Shown: positions 37,409-47,633, numbered from the stretch's first letter. The stretch is DNA of 64,000 nucleotides from Rhodocyclales bacterium (GCA_028292485.1 JAQGMG010000002.1:62001-126000); one strand, 5' to 3'. Notes: generated from the sequence alone by a model not told the origin. Translations and numbers: made by a program.

Positions 37409-38725
37409 ATGCAAACGGTCGAATGGAAAAATTGGAACATATTGCGCAGTTTTGCATTGTGCGGCCTCTTGTCGTGCCTCGCTGCGTGCGGTGGAGGAGG
37501 TGGAGGTTCTTCAGGGGCTTCGTCGGGTGGTGGGGCGGGCACGGCCTCGTCGATCTCGGCCTCATCCGCTGCCGCATCGGCGTCTTCACACGCTTCGTCC
37601 CTCGCAGCGTCCTCGGCGGCTTCTTCCTCGACCGCTACCGCAACATCTTCGACAGCATCGGCGAGCAGTTCATCCGCAAGCGCTGCCGGCGCGCCGGTGA
37701 TTGCCAGTTGCCCGGTCTTTCCCGACGATGCGGTGTTCAACCAGCGCATCGACGATACGACACGCTTTCCCGCTCATGGCATGAGCACGACATGGGTCGG
37801 CAATATCGGCAGCACGCGTGCCTTGCACGCCGACTGGGGCCAGAGCGAGGACCAGCAAGCGTGGACGACGTACTACGGCATCCCCTACAACGTTGTGAAT
37901 GGCAGCACGCTGACGTGGCCAGGCGTCTCCTTCCAGGTCACTGACCCGCGCGCGGGCAATGGCGATGGTGTACCGGACGAGAGCGACTGTGGCATTGCGC
38001 AGTCCGGTGGCGGCTTCTCGCTGGAACGCGGCTGCGATCGCTTTGCGCCCAGCCAGTTGCGCTTCCCGTTTCCCGATGATTCCGTCATAAAGGCCGAGGC
38101 CGGGGTGTGCAACGACGCGCAGCAATGTGGCGACCGCCATGTGCTGGTGCTCGAGGCCAATAGCTGCCGTCTGTGGGAGAGCTACTTCAGCTACAAGGTC
38201 ACAGGTCAGTGGTATGCCTATTCCACTGCCGCGTGGAATCTCAACAGCAATGCGATGCGACCCGATACCTGGACATCCGGCGATGCTGCCGGCCTGCCCA
38301 TCCTGCCGCTGCTGGTGCGTGCCGACGAAGCCACGGCCAACGACATTCGCCATGCATTCCGCGTTACCTTCCGCGACTCCGTGCTCGCCAATACCTACGT
38401 CTGGCCGGCGCGTCACAAGGCGGGAGGCGCCACTACCAATGGCATCCCGTTCGGCAGCCGCCTGCGCCTGAGCAACAGCTTCGTCATTCCTTCGAGCTGG
38501 ACGACGCAAGCACAAGCCGTGGCGCGCGCCATGCAACGTTATGGCCTCATCGTTTCGGATATCGGCTCGGACCTCTACGTGCAGGGCGAGCCCAGCGCGC
38601 AGTGGAGCAGCTCGACCATCACGCAACTGCAAAGCCTGCATATGCAGAACTTCGAATTCGTGAATATGCAGAGCGTGACTGGAGACTCGCGCTTTGACGG
38701 GAATTCCTACCGGGCGAACTGGTAG
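37409..38725 (+). CDS. Lipoprotein with long Ser/Ala linker and an unassigned C-terminal domain
   Basis: Lipobox LSCLAAC-GGGGGG, about 60-residue S/A-rich tract, then about 340 aa globular region. Confidence 0.7.
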   Translation: MQTVEWKNWNILRSFALCGLLSCLAACGGGGGGSSGASSGGGAGTASSISASSAAASASSHASSLAASSAASSSTATATSSTASASSSSASAAGAPVIASCPVFPDDAVFNQRIDDTTRFPAHGMSTTWVGNIGSTRALHADWGQSEDQQAWTTYYGIPYNVVNGSTLTWPGVSFQVTDPRAGNGDGVPDESDCGIAQSGGGFSLERGCDRFAPSQLRFPFPDDSVIKAEAGVCNDAQQCGDRHVLVLEANSCRLWESYFSYKVTGQWYAYSTAAWNLNSNAMRPDTWTSGDAAGLPILPLLVRADEATANDIRHAFRVTFRDSVLANTYVWPARHKAGGATTNGIPFGSRLRLSNSFVIPSSWTTQAQAVARAMQRYGLIVSDIGSDLYVQGEPSAQWSSSTITQLQSLHMQNFEFVNMQSVTGDSRFDGNSYRANW

Positions 38726-38909
38726 GGCTGGCCGTTGTCAGGAGGATTGCAGGTCGAGGACGCATGCCATGCACGCTGGAACAGCGTGGCCTGATTTATT
38801 TGGGATAATCACGCCAGTAAGTATTGGGGCATCCATTTCCTCCCCGAATCCGTTAGCACCATGCTTGCGTTTGTCTCTTCGCATTCGCACAACAAAACCA
38901 GTCAAGCCA

Positions 38910-39311
38910 ATGAAGAAACTTCTACCTGTTTTGCTTTTCGCTGTTGTCGGCTACTGGTTCTGGATGGACTACAGGGAGCAGCGTGCGAGCGGCGATTGGC
39001 CCTCGGTGCAAGGCAAGGTGGCCTCTGCATCAGTGGTGACTCATCACAGCACGGATGATGATCACACCAGACCGGCTGCAGAGCAGTTGAGCTACGAGCC
39101 TTCACTAAGTTATGAGTATGAAGTGGAGCACGTAAGCTACGTGGGGAAGCGCATACGCGTATCTGCACCCAACTATGAAAGCAGCCAACTCGCGCGGGAT
39201 ACGATTCAGATGTATCAGAGGACTACGACGGTTACGGTTTACTACGATCCTCATGATCCAGGGAGAAGTGTCCTCGAACGCGGGTGTCGCAGTGGCTGGT
39301 GGCGCTGTTGA
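38910..39311 (+). CDS. DUF3592-like membrane-anchored protein
   Basis: One TM then DWPSVQGKVASASV..YEYEVEHVSYVGKRI..VTVYYDPHDPGRSVLERG. Confidence 0.65.
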   Translation: MKKLLPVLLFAVVGYWFWMDYREQRASGDWPSVQGKVASASVVTHHSTDDDHTRPAAEQLSYEPSLSYEYEVEHVSYVGKRIRVSAPNYESSQLARDTIQMYQRTTTVTVYYDPHDPGRSVLERGCRSGWWRC

Positions 39312-39398
39312 CGTGATAGTTCGCGATCCCGGTTTCCACGGCACCGCATTGGTCGCCACAGGTATTCCTCAGCAATCAATACGACTACACATGCACCG

Positions 39399-40229
39399 AT
39401 GCCAGGCACTTTCGTAGAAAGCATCGACTGGACGCGCCCGTGGTACGCGTCCATCCAGTTCGCATCGAAGAAGGTCATCGCCCAGGTCGACTGGCTGGCG
39501 GCCCTGAACCAGCAGTGCAGCGCGCTGGAGCTGACCAATCATCAAGGACAGCCCTTGTCCTTCGTCGATCAAACCGCTTTGCCTGCGGGCAACGCATATG
39601 AAAGCTTCATCAGCGAAACGGGCGGCATTCCTACGCGCGACAATCCGCATGATTTTTTCAATACGTTGGCATGGCTCAGCTTTCCGCGCATAAAGTGTCA
39701 GCTCAATGCGCTGCAGGCGGCGCAGATCGAGCGTGCCGGCATCGGCAAGTCACGCGGCGCGGCGCGTGATGCGGCGACCATCTTCGATGAGAACGCGGCC
39801 CTCTTGGTGATCTCTGATACAGAGCAAGGCCGCTCGTTGGTCGATTCATTGCGTGCGCATCAATGGCATGCGGCTTTCCTCGATCAGCGTGACAGTTTCG
39901 GGCAACATGCCGAAGTCTGGCTGTTTGGCCATGCCCTCATGGAGAAACTCGTAGCGCCCTACAAGGCCATTACCGCCCATGCGTGGGTGGTTACTGCACC
40001 CGACGATTTCCACTTGAAGTCACACGACACGCGGCGTGCATGGCTGGATCTGCATGTGGCGAATAACCTGAGTGCGAATTTGACTGCAAATCTGGCAGCG
40101 AGCAGCCTGAGCACGGCGTGCTTTACGCCATTACCCGTGCTGGGCATACCGGGCTGGTGGCCTTCGCAGGATCGCGCGTTCTACGACGACGCGGCAGTGT
40201 TCCGGCCCGAACGTCGCGAGCGAAGTTGA
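39399..40229 (+). CDS. DUF3025-like protein
   Basis: SFVDQTALPAGNAYESFISETGGIPTRDNPHDFFNTLAWLSFPRIKCQLNALQA. Confidence 0.72.
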   Translation: MPGTFVESIDWTRPWYASIQFASKKVIAQVDWLAALNQQCSALELTNHQGQPLSFVDQTALPAGNAYESFISETGGIPTRDNPHDFFNTLAWLSFPRIKCQLNALQAAQIERAGIGKSRGAARDAATIFDENAALLVISDTEQGRSLVDSLRAHQWHAAFLDQRDSFGQHAEVWLFGHALMEKLVAPYKAITAHAWVVTAPDDFHLKSHDTRRAWLDLHVANNLSANLTANLAASSLSTACFTPLPVLGIPGWWPSQDRAFYDDAAVFRPERRERS

Positions 40230-40335
40230 ACCGGTTCGCCAGCTTTGTCATCGCGGCTTGCGTCAGAGGTGGAAGCCCTGTCTGTCGTCGTCGGGTTTCA
40301 CGAAATCACGCTCCTCGCCGGACTGGCAGAAGCAA

Positions 40336-40580
40336 TCAGGATTCAGGCCGATGGCATACCGCTTCGACGTTATGTCCGTCAGGGCCGATGACAAAGGCGC
40401 CATAGTAGTTGGCATGGTATTGGGGGCGCAGGCCCGGCCCACCGTTGTCCTTGCCGCGGGCTTCTATTGCCGCTTTGTAGAAAGCGTCGACCTGCGCCCG
40501 GTTTGCGGCGGTGAATGCAAGATGAAGCGGAATGGGTTTGAGAGCTCCTTTGCGGTTCAAGGGAAGAGGATCGGCATTGA
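40336..40580 (-). pseudogene. 5'-truncated VOC/glyoxalase remnant
   Basis: Only the C-terminal half: HLAFTAANRAQVDAFYKAAIEARGKDNGGPGLRPQYHANYYGAFVIGPDGHNVEAVCHRPES. Confidence 0.65.
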
Positions 40581-40598
40581 CGCGAGTGTGTCATCAGA

Positions 40599-41759
40599 TC
40601 ATGCGGCGCCGCCAGTCGTCCCGCCCATGACGGGTAACACGACACCGGTGATGAAACTCGAGCAGGCATTCGAGGCGAGGAAGACGTAGGCTGGCGAGAG
40701 TTCTTCCGGTTGAGCGGGGCGTTCGAAGTTGGTCTTCTCGCCGAATTTCGTGATCTTGTCTGCGGATTTTTCGGCTGGGTTGAGCGGTGTCCACACCGGA
40801 CCAGGGGCGACTGCATTGACGCGGATGCCCTTCGGCGCGAGGTTGCCGGCCAGCGCGCGCGTGAAGGCGTGGATGGCGCCCTTGGTGGTGGAATAATCCA
40901 GCAGCGTGGGTTCGCCGAACAGGCCGGTCTCGGAGCCGGTGTTGACGATGGCGCTGCCGCGCTTCAGGTGCGGCAAGGCCGCCTTGGCCATGTGGAAATA
41001 GCCGTACACATTCGTGCGCAGGGTTTCGTCGAAGTGTTCTTCGGTCAGGTCTTCGAGCCCCTTGGCGTGTTCCTGGAAAGCGGCGTTGTTCACCAGCACG
41101 TCGAGCTTGCCGAATTTGCGCACGGTTTTTTCGACGGCCTTCTTGCAGAAGGCAGCATCTTTCACGTCGCCTGGTAGCAACAGGCAGCGGCGGCCTTCAC
41201 GTTCGATGTACTTGCGCGTTTCCTGCGCATCGCTCTCTTCGACATCGAGATAAATGATGGCGACATCGGCGCCCTCACGCGCGTAGAGCACGGCGACGGC
41301 GCGGCCGATGCCCGAGTCGCCGCCGGTGATGATGGCCACGCAATCCTGCAGTTTGCCGCTGCCGCGATAGTCGGGCGCGAGAAACTGTGGGCGTGGCGAA
41401 ATCTCCGACTCGAGGCCGGGCTTGAGCTGATGCTGCGCGGGCAGGGGAAGCTTCGGGCGGCTGCCGGTCTGCGAGGCACCAGACTTTGCGTTCTTCGAGC
41501 TGGCGCTCTTCGAGGGCTTCACCACCTTGTTGCCTTCGGCGTCGTCGATCTCTTTCTGGATCTTGCGTTGCTTGTCGCTCACGGCGCGCGCGTTGCGCTC
41601 GGACGGCCTTGAAGCGGAGCTTGCCCTTGTTTTCGCGATGGACTTCGATGGCGCCTCTGAAGGCTGTTTCGTTTTGATCTGGCTTGCAGCGTTGTTCTTC
41701 GAGGATGCCTTTTCCGCGCCGGGTGCGCCTGTCTTTGCCGAGTTCTTCCTGCCTGCCAT
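40599..41759 (-). CDS. SDR-family oxidoreductase with Lys/Ser/Ala-rich N-terminal extension
   Basis: CVAIITGGDSGIGRAVAVLYAREGADV, LVNNAAFQ, YSTTKGAIHAFTRALA. Confidence 0.87.
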   Translation of the reverse strand: MAGRKNSAKTGAPGAEKASSKNNAASQIKTKQPSEAPSKSIAKTRASSASRPSERNARAVSDKQRKIQKEIDDAEGNKVVKPSKSASSKNAKSGASQTGSRPKLPLPAQHQLKPGLESEISPRPQFLAPDYRGSGKLQDCVAIITGGDSGIGRAVAVLYAREGADVAIIYLDVEESDAQETRKYIEREGRRCLLLPGDVKDAAFCKKAVEKTVRKFGKLDVLVNNAAFQEHAKGLEDLTEEHFDETLRTNVYGYFHMAKAALPHLKRGSAIVNTGSETGLFGEPTLLDYSTTKGAIHAFTRALAGNLAPKGIRVNAVAPGPVWTPLNPAEKSADKITKFGEKTNFERPAQPEELSPAYVFLASNACSSFITGVVLPVMGGTTGGAA

Positions 41760-42028
41760 GTGAGTCTCCTTAGCTAAAGTCAAAATTGATCGAATGCTTG
41801 CCCCCTCAGATCAGCAATAAGGTCAGCAATAAGCGCGCCCTGGCTGGATGAGCAGAACGCATTGAGGTCAGGACAATTAAATCGCGACTGTCATGAACTT
41901 TTGGCTGTAAAGGCCTATCTTCAATACACGCTCGCATGCAGCAACAACACGGCCTCCTGTCGTGTTGCATCAGTTTCCAGGTTTTCATCTCCCCGGTCCG
42001 TCCGCTTTCGCTTTCATGGAGTTCACAC

Positions 42029-43087
42029 ATGACCCAATACAAACCGCAAACCCGCGCCTATGCCGCGCAACAGGCCACAGCACCGCTGGCACCGTTCAGC
42101 TTCGAGCGGCGCGTTCCTGGCCCGAACGACGTCGCCATCGAAATCCTCTTCTGTGGTGTGTGCCACTCGGACCTGCACACGGCGCGCAACGAGTGGCACA
42201 ACACGATCTACCCGTCGGTGCCCGGCCACGAAATCGTCGGCCGCGTCGTCGCGGTGGGCGATGCCGTGAAGAATTTCAAGGAAGGCGATACTGTCGGCGT
42301 GGGCTGCATGGTCGACAGCTGCCAGCATTGCGCCACGTGCGCCGAGGGGCTTGAGCAATATTGCGAGAACGGCTTTACCGGCACCTACAACGGCCCGCTG
42401 TTCGGTGGCGAGAACACGTATGGCGGTTATTCCAGCAGCATCGTGGTGAGCGAGAAGTTCGTGCTCAAGGTTTCACACACTGACAAGCTAGCCGCCGTCG
42501 CGCCGCTGCTGTGCGCAGGCATCACGACCTACTCGCCGTTGCGCCAGTGGGGTGTCGGCAAGGGACACAAGGTCGGCATCGTCGGCCTGGGTGGGCTCGG
42601 TCACATGGGCGTGAAGATCGCTGCCGCGATGGGCGCGCATGTGGTGTTGTTCACCACCTCACCGGACAAGAAGGCCGATGCGCTGCGCCTCGGCGCGAAG
42701 GAAGTGGTGGTCTCGAAGAACGAAGACGAAATGGCTGCGCACGCCAACAGCTTTGACTTCATCCTCAACACCGTCGCCGCCTCGCACAACCTCGACCCCT
42801 TCATCGCCCTGCTCAAGCGCGATGCCACGATGACCCTCGTCGGTGCGCCGGAATTCCCGCATCCATCGCCGGGCGTCTTTGGCCTCATCATGGGCCGCAA
42901 GCGCCTCGCCGGGTCACTGATCGGCGGCGTCGCGGAGACTCAGGAGATGCTGGATTTCTGTGCGCAACACGACATCGTCTCCGACATCGAGATGATTCGC
43001 ATGGACCAGATCAACGAGGCTTACGAGAGAATGTTGAAAAGCGATGTGAAGTATCGCTTTGTCATTGATATGGCGACGTTGGGATAG
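42029..43087 (+). CDS. Zinc-dependent NAD(P) alcohol dehydrogenase (YahK/CAD-like)
   Basis: GVCHSDLHTARNEWHNTIYPSVPGHEIVG, KVGIVGLGGLGHMGVKIAAAMGAHV. Confidence 0.9.
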   Translation: MTQYKPQTRAYAAQQATAPLAPFSFERRVPGPNDVAIEILFCGVCHSDLHTARNEWHNTIYPSVPGHEIVGRVVAVGDAVKNFKEGDTVGVGCMVDSCQHCATCAEGLEQYCENGFTGTYNGPLFGGENTYGGYSSSIVVSEKFVLKVSHTDKLAAVAPLLCAGITTYSPLRQWGVGKGHKVGIVGLGGLGHMGVKIAAAMGAHVVLFTTSPDKKADALRLGAKEVVVSKNEDEMAAHANSFDFILNTVAASHNLDPFIALLKRDATMTLVGAPEFPHPSPGVFGLIMGRKRLAGSLIGGVAETQEMLDFCAQHDIVSDIEMIRMDQINEAYERMLKSDVKYRFVIDMATLG

Positions 43088-43110
43088 GCCGCGGAGTAAG
43101 TCGCAGAAGT

Positions 43111-43205
43111 AGCCTGGATGAGCCGCAGGCGTAATCCGGGGGATGCAGGGAGGTCGTGCTTGCTCCAGCATTCCCAACGTCGGATTACGCTTCGCTCATC
43201 CAACC
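43111..43205. repeat. GTAGCCTGGATGAGCC REP-like inverted pair
   Basis: GTAGCCTGGATGAGCCGCAGGCGTAATCCG..CGGATTACGCTTCGCTCATCCAACCTAC. Confidence 0.8.
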
Positions 43206-43229
43206 TACGTGTTCTTGGGCTCGGCTGGA

Positions 43230-43586
43230 TCAGGATGCCACGAGCAAGGCCAGGGCGATTGCGCCGGGCAAGCCCTGTACCCAAAGAATCTTGCGATTTG
43301 CGGTCAGTGCGCCAAAGACGCCAGCCACGATCACGCAGCCGCAAAAGAACAGCTCGATGGCATGCCCCTCGGCGCCGAGCCACAGACCCCATATCAAACC
43401 CGCGGCAAGAAAGCCGTTGTACAGGCCCTGGTTCGCCGCGAGTGTCTTTGTCTCCTTCGCCAGCTCGGGCGTCATGTGAAAAGCGCGCAAGCCGGCGGGC
43501 TTTTCCCACAGGAACATTTCCAGCACGAGAATATAGAGGTGCAACGCAGCAAGTAGCGCAACGGCGATGTCGGCAACGATGGTCAT
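43230..43586 (-). CDS. DUF1304-like small membrane protein
   Basis: 118 aa, four TM; LHLYILVLEMFLWEKPAGLRAF, ANQGLYNGFLAAGL. Confidence 0.8.
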   Translation of the reverse strand: MTIVADIAVALLAALHLYILVLEMFLWEKPAGLRAFHMTPELAKETKTLAANQGLYNGFLAAGLIWGLWLGAEGHAIELFFCGCVIVAGVFGALTANRKILWVQGLPGAIALALLVAS

Positions 43587-43642
43587 GAAATCCTCCGTTC
43601 AGTATGCCCGCATCATACGCCCACGGTTTGCCGATCAAGGTA

Positions 43643-45115
43643 TCAACAGCACATGGGGCCGCCATGCTGATGGTAGAGCTTCGCCAGCTCGCCATCCATT
43701 GCACTGACGCTGGCGCGCCAGGTGTCCGCAGGGTCGAGTGCGGCGCGCAGGGTGCTCATCAGCTCGGCCATGAGCGCCGGGTAATCGACGCCGAGTACGC
43801 GGCCGTCTTCGACGATGGTCTTGCCACTTACGACCACGCGCTTGATATGCGCAGCGGTGGCACGTGCGAGTACGTAGTCGAGTACGTCGACATCATCGAA
43901 CAGACGATCTTCCATGAGGCTATCGCCATCGAGAATCAGCAGATCGGCGAGGCCGCCGGTGGTGATGGCATCGCTGGTCTCGACACCGCTGATGCTGTGC
44001 CGGCCTTGCTCGCAGGCGATGCGCCAGGCCTGTGCGTGCGAGAGCTTAATGTCATATCCCCAGCCCTTGTGCAGGTGATGCAGCAGGCGTAGCTCGCGCA
44101 GGGCATCGTCGTCTTCATCGAGTGACAGGCCGTCGAGGCCCATCGCCACCTTGCACCCTGCTGCGAGCATCTGTGCGACGGGTGCAATGCCGGATCGCAG
44201 GCCAAGATTGGAGCCAGTGTTGACGGCGATGCGCGCGCCGCTGGCGGCGATGAGTTCGAGCTCTTCTGGTGTGCAATACGTGCAGTGCGCCAGCGTGAGA
44301 CGCGGCGAAAGAAAGCCGATGTCATGCAGGTAGCGGATGATGCCTTGCGGCAGATGGTGGTCTGCCCACTCGCGCTGGTAGCGCGTTTCGAGCATGTGCA
44401 TGTGTACCTGGCGATGGTTGCTGGCCGAAGCTTCGGCAATGGCGCGCAGCAGGGCGTCGGAACACCATTGCACGCCAGTGGGCCCGTACTGCACGTTGAA
44501 GCCGGGGCCGTGGCAGGCGGCGGCAATGGCGTCGGCCTGTGCGAGTTGTTCGTTGGCAGGCAGCGGCGGTTTGCCGAAACGCGCGCCGACGCGTGTGCGC
44601 AGCGCGGCCGGTAGCGCGGCAAGTACGGCTGTATCATCGGCATATGCAAGATTGTTGCGGTCACGCATGGCGACGGCGAAGCCTACCTGTACGCCGACAT
44701 CGCGTGCGGCCTTCGCGACCTGTTGTGCTTCGGTGATGGGATCGACGAGGCCTTGCTGGCGCGTGTAGTGGATCATCACGCGACCGGCACCGCGCAGGGC
44801 AGAGCGTGCCAGCGATGAGGCTGCGGCGACGTAGGCGTCTACGCCGGGAATGACACCCAGATACATGAGCCAGGATTCGAGTGGCTTGTCGAAACCGCCC
44901 AGCGCAGTGGCGCGGATGGCGCGGGCGTGATCGTGCGCGTTGCACAGGCCGGGCAGGCCGATGAGCTTGTTGCCCGTTGGTGGGATTGGGGCAAGGGCTG
45001 TTATGCGTTCGTTGGCGATGTCGATGCGCGCGCCGTGCTGCGCGGGTTGTGTGCCGGGTTGGGCGAGGAGCCAGTCTACTTCGAAGGCCTGATTGCTGGA
45101 TTCGGTGGTTGTCAT
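43643..45115 (-). CDS. Amidohydrolase of the TRZ/ATZ/cytosine-deaminase-like group
   Basis: LPGLCNAHDHARAIRATALGGFDKPLESWLMYLG, VHMHMLET, TLAHCTYCTPEELELIAASGARIAVNTGSNLGLRSGIAPVA, GLDGLSLDEDDDALREL. Confidence 0.8.
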   Translation of the reverse strand: MTTTESSNQAFEVDWLLAQPGTQPAQHGARIDIANERITALAPIPPTGNKLIGLPGLCNAHDHARAIRATALGGFDKPLESWLMYLGVIPGVDAYVAAASSLARSALRGAGRVMIHYTRQQGLVDPITEAQQVAKAARDVGVQVGFAVAMRDRNNLAYADDTAVLAALPAALRTRVGARFGKPPLPANEQLAQADAIAAACHGPGFNVQYGPTGVQWCSDALLRAIAEASASNHRQVHMHMLETRYQREWADHHLPQGIIRYLHDIGFLSPRLTLAHCTYCTPEELELIAASGARIAVNTGSNLGLRSGIAPVAQMLAAGCKVAMGLDGLSLDEDDDALRELRLLHHLHKGWGYDIKLSHAQAWRIACEQGRHSISGVETSDAITTGGLADLLILDGDSLMEDRLFDDVDVLDYVLARATAAHIKRVVVSGKTIVEDGRVLGVDYPALMAELMSTLRAALDPADTWRASVSAMDGELAKLYHQHGGPMCC

Positions 45116-45331
45116 CGCATGCCTCTGTTTGAAACTCTGTGCCCTGCTTCGACTCCGCGTTGCTACGCTCAGCACGAACGGACAAAGAGAGTGTGCGTAA
45201 AGGCTTCTCCCCTTGCCGTCATTCCGGCGAAGGCCGGAATCCAGTCGGTGGTTGCAGAGTCCGCTGGATCCCAATCTTGTTACCAGCCTTGGTTGCTGCG
45301 TCGTATGTGATTCTGGCGAGGCATCTGAATA

Positions 45332-45416
45332 CCGTTCGCACTGAGCGTAGCGGAGTCGAAGTGTGGCTCATGCTTCGACTTCAGTCGCTTTACTCCTTAC
45401 GCTCAGCACGAACGGG
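45332..45416. repeat. CCGTTCGCACTGAGCG..CTCAGCACGAACGGG repeat
   Basis: Inverted-repeat family shared with 28512 and 50709. Confidence 0.75.
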
Positions 45417-45456
45417 TTGAGGTGTGCATAACCAGCAAACCATATAAATGCTGTGC

Positions 45457-46488
45457 CTAAAAATTCGCCTTCATGATGCGCTCGCTGCGTGGTGGCAGGA
45501 AGCTGCGATTGAACACTTCTGCTGGCGCCGGGCTGCGCGGCAGGCCGTAGCTTTCGTCGAGCTGGGTGATGGCGCGTGTCATGCGGTCGTCCTTGATATC
45601 GCCGACGCCTATCTCGGCTGCCTCGGGTGTGAGCACCAACGATTTGAGCGTGTAGATCATGCGGCGCTTTTCGATGTCCTTGTTGATCAGCGGCTCGTTT
45701 TTGGCGAGGTTGTCGATGCAGGCATCGGGTGTCGCGATGCATTCCTTCACCGCGCGGTTGATGGCTTTCACGAGACCCGCGACGGCCTGCGGTTTCTCCT
45801 TGATGAGCTGCTGCGAGACGAGCACGCCGTTGCTGTAGAAGTCGAGGCCGAGGTCGTTGTAGAAGAACCAGCGGATGTCACGGTCCGGGTCGATTTTCAT
45901 CGCCACGAGGTTCATGTAGCTGGTGGCGGAGAAGACGGCCGAGCCGGCGACCTGGCCTTGCAGCAGCATCTGCTCTTGCAGGTTGGGCGACATGTTGAGC
46001 CAGGTGACTTTCTTGTCGTCGATGCCGTTGCGTTTGGCCAGTGCGGTGAACACCTTGAGCGCTGCGGCACCGGCCGGTGAGCCGAGCGTCTTGCCTTCGA
46101 CGTCCTTGATGGTCTTGATCGGGCTGTCAGCCTTTACGATCAGCGCGAAGGGTGCGCGGTTGTAGAACATGTACACCATCACCGGTGCTTCGGCGGGACG
46201 TGTCGCGGCGTTCTGGATGATGGCGTTGATGTCGCCGAAACCGGCCTGGTAGGTGCCGGACATGACGCGCGTGACGGCAGCGGCCGAGCCTTCGCCCTGG
46301 TCGATGGTGACGTCGAGCTTTTCGTCCTTGAAATAGCCTTTGTCGTGCGCCCAGTAGAACCAGCTGTGCACGCCCTGGATCTTCCAGTCGAGCGTGAATT
46401 TGATCTTCGTTTCCTGCGCAAAGGCAGAGGTCGAAGACAAGGCAAGTGCTGTCAGGCAAGCGCCGGACAGTGAGCGGATCGATAGCAT
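45457..46488 (-). CDS. NMT1/THI5-type substrate-binding protein
   Basis: KIKFTLDWKIQGVHSWFYWAHDKGYFKDEKLDVTIDQGEGSAAAVTRVMSG. Confidence 0.87.
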   Translation of the reverse strand: MLSIRSLSGACLTALALSSTSAFAQETKIKFTLDWKIQGVHSWFYWAHDKGYFKDEKLDVTIDQGEGSAAAVTRVMSGTYQAGFGDINAIIQNAATRPAEAPVMVYMFYNRAPFALIVKADSPIKTIKDVEGKTLGSPAGAAALKVFTALAKRNGIDDKKVTWLNMSPNLQEQMLLQGQVAGSAVFSATSYMNLVAMKIDPDRDIRWFFYNDLGLDFYSNGVLVSQQLIKEKPQAVAGLVKAINRAVKECIATPDACIDNLAKNEPLINKDIEKRRMIYTLKSLVLTPEAAEIGVGDIKDDRMTRAITQLDESYGLPRSPAPAEVFNRSFLPPRSERIMKANF

Positions 46489-46523
46489 GATGTTTCCCGT
46501 TTATGCGTAATGAATGCGAGCAT

Positions 46524-47633
46524 TCAGGCCCGCAGGATGAGTGCGAAAGGCCCGCCTCCCGGCGGCCCCTGGTGCTCGGCGCCACCCGAGACGTACAGCG
46601 CCGTGTCACCGAGGACGGAGGCGAGCGCAGCCCCCACGGCGGCACGTGCGTGGCGGGTGGCGTTGATGTCGGAATCGTTGAGCATGGTGTGGCGTGCGCC
46701 GCGCACCTTGCCGTCGGGCGAGGCTTCGGCCTTCGACAGGATGTTGACCACACGCTGGCGCAATACATCGGCCTGCGTGTCGGGATCGATGCCGAAGTCT
46801 TCGCGCAGGCATCGGCGCAGATCGCTCACGTCGACGGCGTCGCGCATCACGCCATGTGCGATGAGGTAGTCGCTGTCGGCGCGTGTGCTCATGCCCATGA
46901 CAATGACAACGTTGTTGTCGAGCTCGATACCGGCCGAGGTCGACGCTACGGCGGAGTACAGCGACCAGTCGTGGCGGATATCGGCATCGCTCACCTGTGT
47001 CGCGTCGACTTCGCCGAGCGCGACGGCTACGCCGAGCGCTGACGCAGCGCGCGAGGCGCCCATCGATTCGTAGGTGTCGTGCGTCACGGGCGGCGCGCTG
47101 CGTTGCAAGGCGTCGGCGATCTTCTGCGCGGTAAGCAGCGAACATTTGATCTGCACGAAATGCACGTCGCGCGCGTCGTCGATGCCGGCATCGGCCATGG
47201 CCCGCGTGACAGCCTTTTCTGTCGCATTAAGCTGCGCCAGGCGGCCGATTTCTTCCGGCAGGAAATCGCGCGTGAAGGCGACGCCGACGGCCAGGCGCTT
47301 TTCAGTGTTCGTGTTGTCGGCGGTCGATGCGCGTCGCGCGAAAATCGTGAAGTGCGGCGACAGTACGCCCTCGGTGCCGCCGGACATGACCAGTGCAACA
47401 CGTTCGTGCACGGCAGCCACATCGATGCCCAGCCTTGGGGCCAGCAACTCGCACCAAGCCCGCGTTGCGTAGTCGCGGGTGAAGTCGTTCACGCAACCGT
47501 TGCCCTCGGTCTTGCCCATCACCGCGACGATATCTTGCGCACGCAAGGCGCCGCTTTGCATCAAGGCCTGCGCGGCGCTCAGGTCGGCGGGGCCGGCACA
47601 GGAGATCTTGAAGACGTCGACGGTCTGGTTCAT
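46524..47633 (-). CDS. Ring-opening amidohydrolase (barbiturase / cyanuric acid amidohydrolase family)
   Basis: GKTEGNGCVNDFTRDYA, VMSGGTEGVLSPHFTIF, VGVAFTRDFLPEEIGR, HFVQIKCSLLT, YVSGGAEHQGPPGGGPFALI; three-fold repeated architecture. Confidence 0.88.
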   Translation of the reverse strand: MNQTVDVFKISCAGPADLSAAQALMQSGALRAQDIVAVMGKTEGNGCVNDFTRDYATRAWCELLAPRLGIDVAAVHERVALVMSGGTEGVLSPHFTIFARRASTADNTNTEKRLAVGVAFTRDFLPEEIGRLAQLNATEKAVTRAMADAGIDDARDVHFVQIKCSLLTAQKIADALQRSAPPVTHDTYESMGASRAASALGVAVALGEVDATQVSDADIRHDWSLYSAVASTSAGIELDNNVVIVMGMSTRADSDYLIAHGVMRDAVDVSDLRRCLREDFGIDPDTQADVLRQRVVNILSKAEASPDGKVRGARHTMLNDSDINATRHARAAVGAALASVLGDTALYVSGGAEHQGPPGGGPFALILRA

